Source: Alphaproteobacteria bacterium
GTDB taxonomy: Bacteria; Pseudomonadota; Alphaproteobacteria; UBA828
Length of the DNA: 9,635 nt
Direction: 5' to 3'
Assembly (NCBI GenBank): GCA_018668475.1
Contig: JABJCZ010000336.1
Span: 1-9,635 of the forward strand
Shown: piece by piece, positions 6,174 to 9,635 of the stretch
Layout: each line of letters starts with the position of its first letter
How positions within the stretch are numbered: the stretch's first letter is position 1
Translations under genes and position numbers: made by a program
Notes under the pieces: generated by a model
What the model was told of the DNA's origin: nothing
The model's input: the letters and a program-made list of their open reading frames with translations, nothing else
Databases searched by the model: none

Positions 6174-7067
6174 TTACTCCACATTCTGAACCTGTTCACG
6201 AAACTGGTCGATCACGGCTTTCAGTGAAATCCCGATTTCGGTCAGGCTTTTATCGTTCGCCTTGGCGCACAGTGTATTGGCCTCGCGATTAAACTCCTGC
6301 GCCAGAAAATCGAGCCGTCGACCGACAGTCCCGCCCTCGGAAATATACTCACGGGCCGCCTCGACGTGCGCCCCCAGACGATCGATTTCCTCGCGGATAT
6401 CAGCCTTTGTTGCGAGAATCGCCAGTTCCTGCGCCAGCCTGTCTTCCGCGACCGGTGGGTCGGCTTCCAGCAGCACACTCAACTGCTCGCGCATCCGCTC
6501 TCGCACTGCATCCGGGCGAGCTTCTGCCGCCGCGCTGGCTTCATCAACCAGCGCTGACATCGCATCGAGTTGGCCGATCAAAATACGCTCAAGCGCTGCA
6601 CCTTCACTTGCGCGTGACTGGACCAGGGCATCCAACGCCTCTCCAAAAGTCGTCTGCATGTCCTTTGCGCGGGCTTCTCGGACATCATCTGAATCATCGT
6701 CATCAGCTGATTCAATAACGCCACGCAGCCCGAGCAGGCCATCAAGCCGCGGTGGCTTCACGCCCTCTGTATCCGCGTATTCCCGGGCAATTCCGATGAG
6801 TTCATCGAGCACCTCGCGATTGACGCTGAGCGTACTGGGGCCGCTCGACCGGCTAACCTGAAGGTTGACCGACACATTGCCACGCTTCAGTTGTTTGCTG
6901 ACCTGGGCCCGCACTTCCGGCTCAAGCACATCGACGCCGGGCGCCAGACGGCACCGCACATCCAATGCGCGGCCGTTGACGCTTTTTATTTCCCAGGTCC
7001 AATTGCAGCGGGGATCAGACCCGTCAGCGCGGGCGAATCCTGTCATACTTGCGAGGCTCAAGGGCAC
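6174..7067 (-). CDS. yicC: YicC family endoribonuclease-like protein
   Basis: YicC proteins are widespread bacterial proteins; E. coli YicC has been reported to act as a ribonuclease affecting small RNA stability. The family opens with S-M-T-G-F-A-R, seen here as ASMTGFARADG, followed by WEIKSVNGRALDVRCRLAPG. The C-terminal domain is highly typical: REEIDRLGAHVEAAREYI, GGTVGRRLDFLAQEFNREAN, and the final VIDQFREQVQNVE. A run of acidic residues (ADDDDSDD) sits mid-protein. The start is not ATG-driven. A strong AAGGAG (7072-7077) lies 4 nt before GTG 7067 and 10 nt before TTG 7061, while the ATG of SMTGF (7046) is 25 nt away. I use GTG 7067 (297 residues), with TTG 7061 equally possible. The frame stays open to 7106, but that part lies upstream of the Shine-Dalgarno. 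It is the first gene of a yicC-gmk pair and diverges from the SDR gene. Confidence 0.94.
   Translation of the reverse strand: MPLSLASMTGFARADGSDPRCNWTWEIKSVNGRALDVRCRLAPGVDVLEPEVRAQVSKQLKRGNVSVNLQVSRSSGPSTLSVNREVLDELIGIAREYADTEGVKPPRLDGLLGLRGVIESADDDDSDDVREARAKDMQTTFGEALDALVQSRASEGAALERILIGQLDAMSALVDEASAAAEARPDAVRERMREQLSVLLEADPPVAEDRLAQELAILATKADIREEIDRLGAHVEAAREYISEGGTVGRRLDFLAQEFNREANTLCAKANDKSLTEIGISLKAVIDQFREQVQNVE
6177..6180 (-). promoter_or_regulatory. Ribosome binding site GGAG for gmk
   Basis: On the minus strand GGAG is part of the last codons GTG-GAG-TAA of yicC, 9 nt before the gmk GTG start at 6167. It decides in favour of GTG 6167 over the in-frame TTG next to it and ATG 6131. 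Confidence 0.65.
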
Positions 7068-7071
7068 CGGA

Positions 7072-7077
7072 CTCCTT
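7072..7077 (-). promoter_or_regulatory. Strong ribosome binding site AAGGAG for yicC
   Basis: AAGGAG on the minus strand lies 4 nt before GTG 7067 and 10 nt before TTG 7061. It is too far from the ATG at 7046, so yicC very likely starts at a non-ATG codon. Confidence 0.7.
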
Positions 7078-7110
7078 ATGGTCAGCGAGCGGCTGATGCT
7101 TATCATCGGC

Positions 7111-7159
7111 CTGCGACGCGGGTGACGCGACTATATACTCCCGGCGCAGATCCCAACAA
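7111..7159. promoter_or_regulatory. Candidate divergent promoter with overlapping -10 elements (yicC / SDR)
   Basis: The nearly palindromic ACTATATACT at 7130-7139 reads TATACT rightward (7134-7139, five of six to TATAAT) and TATAGT leftward (7135 down to 7130, also five of six). Rightward it also contains CTATAT (7131-7136), which resembles the -10 reported for alphaproteobacterial housekeeping promoters. The leftward -35 candidates are TTGTTG (7159-7154, 18-bp spacer) or TTGGGA (7156-7151, 15-bp spacer). The rightward -35 is weak (CTGCGA, 7111-7116, 17-bp spacer). Start sites would fall about 35 nt before the SDR start codon and about 55 nt before yicC. Confidence 0.4.
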
Positions 7160-7180
7160 CAAAGGCGACAACGCAAATCC

Positions 7181-7960
7181 ATGAAGGCACCCCGCAACAT
7201 TCTGATTACCGGCGCCAGCAGCGGCATTGGCGAAGGACTGGCCCGGCATTATGCCGCCCCTGGTATTGGGTTGGCGCTGACGGGGCGAAACCCCGACAGG
7301 CTCGCGGATGTCGCTACAGCTTGCCGCGCGGTAGGCGCAGATGTGCTGGCGCAACCAGTCGATGTGACCAACGCCCGGACCATGGAAGAGTTTTTTGGCG
7401 CGGCGGAGAGCCGCTGGCCGCTCGATCTCGTATTCGCTAATGCCGGTATCGGGCCCAGTACCAGTTGCCAAAACGATCCCGCTGCGATCAACCGGCAGAT
7501 CATCAACGTGAATGTCGGCGGCGTATTGAACACGATTCATCCCGCGAGGCAGGCCATGGCATCTCGCAAACGCGGTCAGATCGCCATCATGAGTTCACTC
7601 GCCGCCTATGTGCCAACGCCCGACGTGCCGGCCTATGGCGCCAGCAAGGCAGCAGTGAAGAGTCTGGGGCTGGGCTTGCGCGCCGAAGCCGCTGCTGACG
7701 GCATCGGGATGACGGTCATTTGCCCGGGGTTTGTGCATTCTCGCATCACCAAGGCACTGTCGAGGGCGCCGCTGATCATGCCGACTGATCGCGCAGCACG
7801 GCTCATTGCAAAACGCCTCAGGCGCGATCCGGCAATTATCACATTTCCATTTCTGTTCAGTGCGCTGGTGCGCGTGATCGGCGCCCTGCCTGATCCCGTG
7901 GCAACGGCCCTGATGACCCGCACGAGCCAGCAGGCGGACCGAAAGGCAAAGGTTCGCTAG
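7181..7960 (+). CDS. Classical short-chain dehydrogenase/reductase (SDR family)
   Basis: This 259-residue NAD(P)-dependent oxidoreductase has the full set of classical SDR motifs. They are the cofactor-binding TGASSGIG (10-17), D61 in VDVTN, NAG (87-89), N111 in the NVNVGGV helix, S139 in IMSSLAA, the catalytic YGASK (Y152, K156), and CPGFV (181-185). R36 and N37 after the second strand (LTGRNPDR) hint at NADP(H) preference, as an inference. The C-terminus is hydrophobic around FPFLFSALVRVIGALP, then ends in a basic tail, so membrane association is possible. The substrate is not identifiable; the neighbours concern fatty acids and cell wall but do not prove a link. ATG 7181 fits the family start, though the nearest purine-rich Shine-Dalgarno (AAGG, 7162-7165) is 15 nt away. 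The gene is transcribed opposite to both neighbours, diverging from yicC and overlapping the mltG stop by 4 bp. Confidence 0.92.
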   Translation: MKAPRNILITGASSGIGEGLARHYAAPGIGLALTGRNPDRLADVATACRAVGADVLAQPVDVTNARTMEEFFGAAESRWPLDLVFANAGIGPSTSCQNDPAAINRQIINVNVGGVLNTIHPARQAMASRKRGQIAIMSSLAAYVPTPDVPAYGASKAAVKSLGLGLRAEAAADGIGMTVICPGFVHSRITKALSRAPLIMPTDRAARLIAKRLRRDPAIITFPFLFSALVRVIGALPDPVATALMTRTSQQADRKAKVR

Positions 7961-8976
7961 TTTGTCGCTTCTCCATCGTCCGCGCCCGCATCCCGGATGC
8001 GGCGCCAGCGGCCAACATTACGGTTGTGCTCTGCCAGCGTCTTCGCAAAGGCATGACCACCGGACCCATCGGCCACGAAATACAGCGCGTCGCTGGTCGC
8101 CGGGTTGAGCACCGCAGCCAGCGACTCGCGCCCCGGATTCGCAATAGGTGCCGGCGGCAGGCCTCTGGCCCGATAGGTATTAAACGGACTGTCGACACGC
8201 AGATCGGTACGACTGAGCGCGCGTCCAAGATCACGGGCGCCCAGGGTCAACGCATAGATCACGGTCGGGTCAGACTGGAGCGGCATGTCTTGGCGCAAAC
8301 GGTTGACGAATACGGATGCGACCATAGGGCGCTCCGCTGCCAGTGCCGTTTCCTTTTCAACAATAGACGCCAAAACTATTGCCTGTTCCGGTGTGGTCAC
8401 AGGCAAGTCTGGCGCCCGGTTGAGCCAGAGCTGCGCCAAAACGTCCTGCATTGCAGCCCGCATGCGACCAACCAGCGAGGCGCGGGTATCACCCCGGCGA
8501 TACTGATATGTCTCAGGCAGCAACGAGCCCTCAGGCGGCGTGTCTACGAACTCACCCGTCAGCGCACTCTCAGCGCTGATCAACGCCAGCACTGCCGCAC
8601 TGCTCAGGCCTTCCGGAACGGTCAACGAACGCTCGATCACGGCGCCGCCAACCAGCTTGACCATGACGTCACGCGGCGACATACCGGGCTCAAAGGCATA
8701 CTCGCCTGCCTTGAGCGCACCACTCGTATCTTCCAGCCAAACGCCGGCGGCAAAAATATTGGGGTCGGCCAGCACGCCGGCCTGATACAGCGTGTCCGCG
8801 ATTTGAAAAGCGCCGCGCCCCGGCGGCAAAATGATCTCAGCCGAGACCAATAACGGGCCCGGACGATCAAACCGGTCAGACACATAAAAATAGGCCGCGG
8901 CGATACACACCACGGCAAGCACTGCCAACGAAAGGAGTGAAATAATAAGGCTTCGGAGAATACCGCGCCCGCCCAT
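7957..8976 (-). CDS. mltG: Endolytic murein transglycosylase MltG
   Basis: MltG is an inner-membrane-anchored lytic transglycosylase that cleaves nascent peptidoglycan strands and so limits glycan length. From ATG 8976 it has 339 residues. Residues about 9-32 are a single transmembrane segment (SLLSLAVLAVVCIAAAYFYV). A LysM-like or accessory region follows (IADTLYQAGVL, LKAGEYAFEPGMS). The catalytic domain has the family hallmarks SLLPETYQY, LASIVEKET with the active-site glutamate, VFVNRLRQDMPLQSDPTVIYA, SPFNTY and GLPPAPIANPG. The frame is open to TTG 9003, overlapping fabF. ATG 8976 is preferred because GAGG lies 5 nt upstream and the signal-anchor then begins promptly. It starts 7 bp after the fabF stop, which points to a fabF-mltG transcript. 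Its TAG stop is the reverse complement of bases inside the SDR stop (CTAG, 7957-7960). Confidence 0.96.
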   Translation of the reverse strand: MGGRGILRSLIISLLSLAVLAVVCIAAAYFYVSDRFDRPGPLLVSAEIILPPGRGAFQIADTLYQAGVLADPNIFAAGVWLEDTSGALKAGEYAFEPGMSPRDVMVKLVGGAVIERSLTVPEGLSSAAVLALISAESALTGEFVDTPPEGSLLPETYQYRRGDTRASLVGRMRAAMQDVLAQLWLNRAPDLPVTTPEQAIVLASIVEKETALAAERPMVASVFVNRLRQDMPLQSDPTVIYALTLGARDLGRALSRTDLRVDSPFNTYRARGLPPAPIANPGRESLAAVLNPATSDALYFVADGSGGHAFAKTLAEHNRNVGRWRRIRDAGADDGEATN

Positions 8977-8981
8977 CAGGG

Positions 8982-8985
8982 CCTC
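8982..8985 (-). promoter_or_regulatory. Ribosome binding site GAGG for mltG
   Basis: GAGG on the minus strand overlaps the fabF TGA stop (8984-8986) and lies 5 nt before ATG 8976. This arrangement suits translational coupling of mltG to fabF and argues against TTG 9003 as the start. Confidence 0.6.
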
Positions 8986-9635
8986 ACGAATAGGCGCTGA
9001 CAATCACCGACGCGTTGGTCCCGCCAAAGCCGAATGAGTTGGACAGCGCGTGTTTGACAACCCGTTCCTTGGCCTTGTGCGGCACCAGGTCGATATCACA
9101 GCTCTCTGACGGGTTGTCGAGATTGAGCGTCGGGGGCACGGCACCGTTCTTGATCGCCAGAATACAGAAAATAAGTTCGACGGCACCTGCAGCACCCAGC
9201 AAATGGCCAATGGAACTCTTGGTCGATGACATGGAGACATTCTCAACATCTGTACCAAAGAGCCGTTTAACGGCGCCGAGCTCGATCTCATCACCAAGCG
9301 GCGTCGATGTTCCGTGCGCGTTGATGTAATCAATATCGCCGGGCGTCAGGCCTGCCCGCTTGAGGGCCGCCTTCATGGAGCGAAAACCACCCGATCCATT
9401 GGGGGCCGGTGCGGTGATATGATGAGCATCGCCGCTCATGCCATACCCGGTCACTTCGGCATAAATTTTTGCGCCGCGTTTCTTGGCGTGCTCGAGTTCC
9501 TCTAGCACCACAACGCCGGCACCCTCGCCCATGACGAAGCCGTCCCGGTCTCTGTCCCAGGGACGCGATCCCCGCGTCGGCTCATCGTTGAACCCAGTGC
9601 TGAGCGCGCGGGCAGCAGAAAACCCGGAAAAACCA
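8984..9635 (-). CDS. fabF: 3-oxoacyl-ACP synthase II (FabF), C-terminal part
   Basis: The gene enters from the right edge; 216 codons are visible, about half of a normal FabF of roughly 415 residues, and the part with the catalytic cysteine is outside. FabF condenses malonyl-ACP with acyl-ACP in type II fatty-acid elongation in the cytoplasm. The visible sequence runs from [20 protein letters not shown] and [18 protein letters not shown] through the first catalytic histidine in [11 protein letters not shown], the lysine and second histidine in [27 protein letters not shown], and the gating loop NSFGFGGTN, ending VIVSAYS. These match the KAS II active-site order Cys-His-His, of which both histidines are present. 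FabB is less likely, given the LLGAAGAVE and PTLNLDNP wording. acpP would be expected upstream, beyond the window. The stop lies 7 bp before mltG. Confidence 0.96.
   Translation of the reverse strand, partial: GFSGFSAARALSTGFNDEPTRGSRPWDRDRDGFVMGEGAGVVVLEELEHAKKRGAKIYAEVTGYGMSGDAHHITAPAPNGSGGFRSMKAALKRAGLTPGDIDYINAHGTSTPLGDEIELGAVKRLFGTDVENVSMSSTKSSIGHLLGAAGAVELIFCILAIKNGAVPPTLNLDNPSESCDIDLVPHKAKERVVKHALSNSFGFGGTNASVIVSAYS

Noticed and set aside
5673..6227. 184-codon plus-strand open frame antisense to gmk
   Set aside because: It mirrors gmk codons, has no recognisable motif, and runs across the yicC-gmk junction without a supporting start signal.
6262..6861. 199-codon plus-strand open frame antisense to yicC
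   Set aside because: It is rich in Ser, Arg and Ala with no domain pattern, and lies wholly opposite a well-supported gene. It is a typical GC-rich shadow frame.
8026..8853. 275-codon plus-strand open frame antisense to mltG
   Set aside because: Although long, its Arg/Gln/His-rich composition has no fold-like pattern, and mltG on the other strand carries every family motif.
1..9635. Mobile element, prophage, CRISPR array, toxin-antitoxin pair or defence system
   Set aside because: No transposase, integrase, repeat-spacer pattern or small paired genes were seen. Almost all bases belong to recognisable core or enzyme-family genes.

Overview
The window looks like ordinary chromosome from a Gram-negative alphaproteobacterium. 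The base composition is moderately GC-rich (judged by eye). Two gene clusters that are well known from alphaproteobacteria meet here head to head: the outer-membrane/LPS cluster lptG-lptD-surA-rsmA on the plus strand, and the fabF-mltG-yicC-gmk cluster on the minus strand. The protein sequences agree with this, for example the three-cysteine LptD and the YicC C-terminus. I cannot name a genus from sequence alone.

Layout. Plus strand, left half: the 3' end of lptG (LPS-export permease), lptD (LPS translocon) starting against the lptG stop, surA (periplasmic chaperone/PPIase) after an 88-bp gap, rsmA (16S rRNA dimethyladenosine transferase) 18 bp later, then a 181-bp gap and a small GNAT acetyltransferase. 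Minus strand, centre: yicC followed 6 bp later by gmk, whose end faces the end of the GNAT gene across 22 bp. Plus strand, right: a classical short-chain dehydrogenase/reductase (SDR) that diverges from yicC. Minus strand, right edge: mltG, whose stop overlaps the SDR stop in a shared CTAG, preceded by the C-terminal half of fabF, which runs off the window.

How the genes fit together. LptG and LptD belong to the same LPS export bridge, and SurA escorts beta-barrel proteins such as LptD to the outer membrane, so these three form one envelope-assembly unit. FabF (fatty-acid elongation) and MltG (glycan-strand termination) also serve envelope building. RsmA, YicC and Gmk concern RNA and nucleotide metabolism. 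The GNAT and SDR genes are the two members whose substrates cannot be read from the sequence. Both sit at junctions between the conserved blocks.

I found no mobile element, CRISPR array, tRNA/rRNA gene, phage gene or defence system. The points that deserve a second look are small: pdxA is absent from between surA and rsmA, the SDR gene splits mltG from yicC, the yicC/SDR divergent promoter appears to have nearly symmetric overlapping -10 elements, and the lptD-surA spacer holds two perfect short palindromes.
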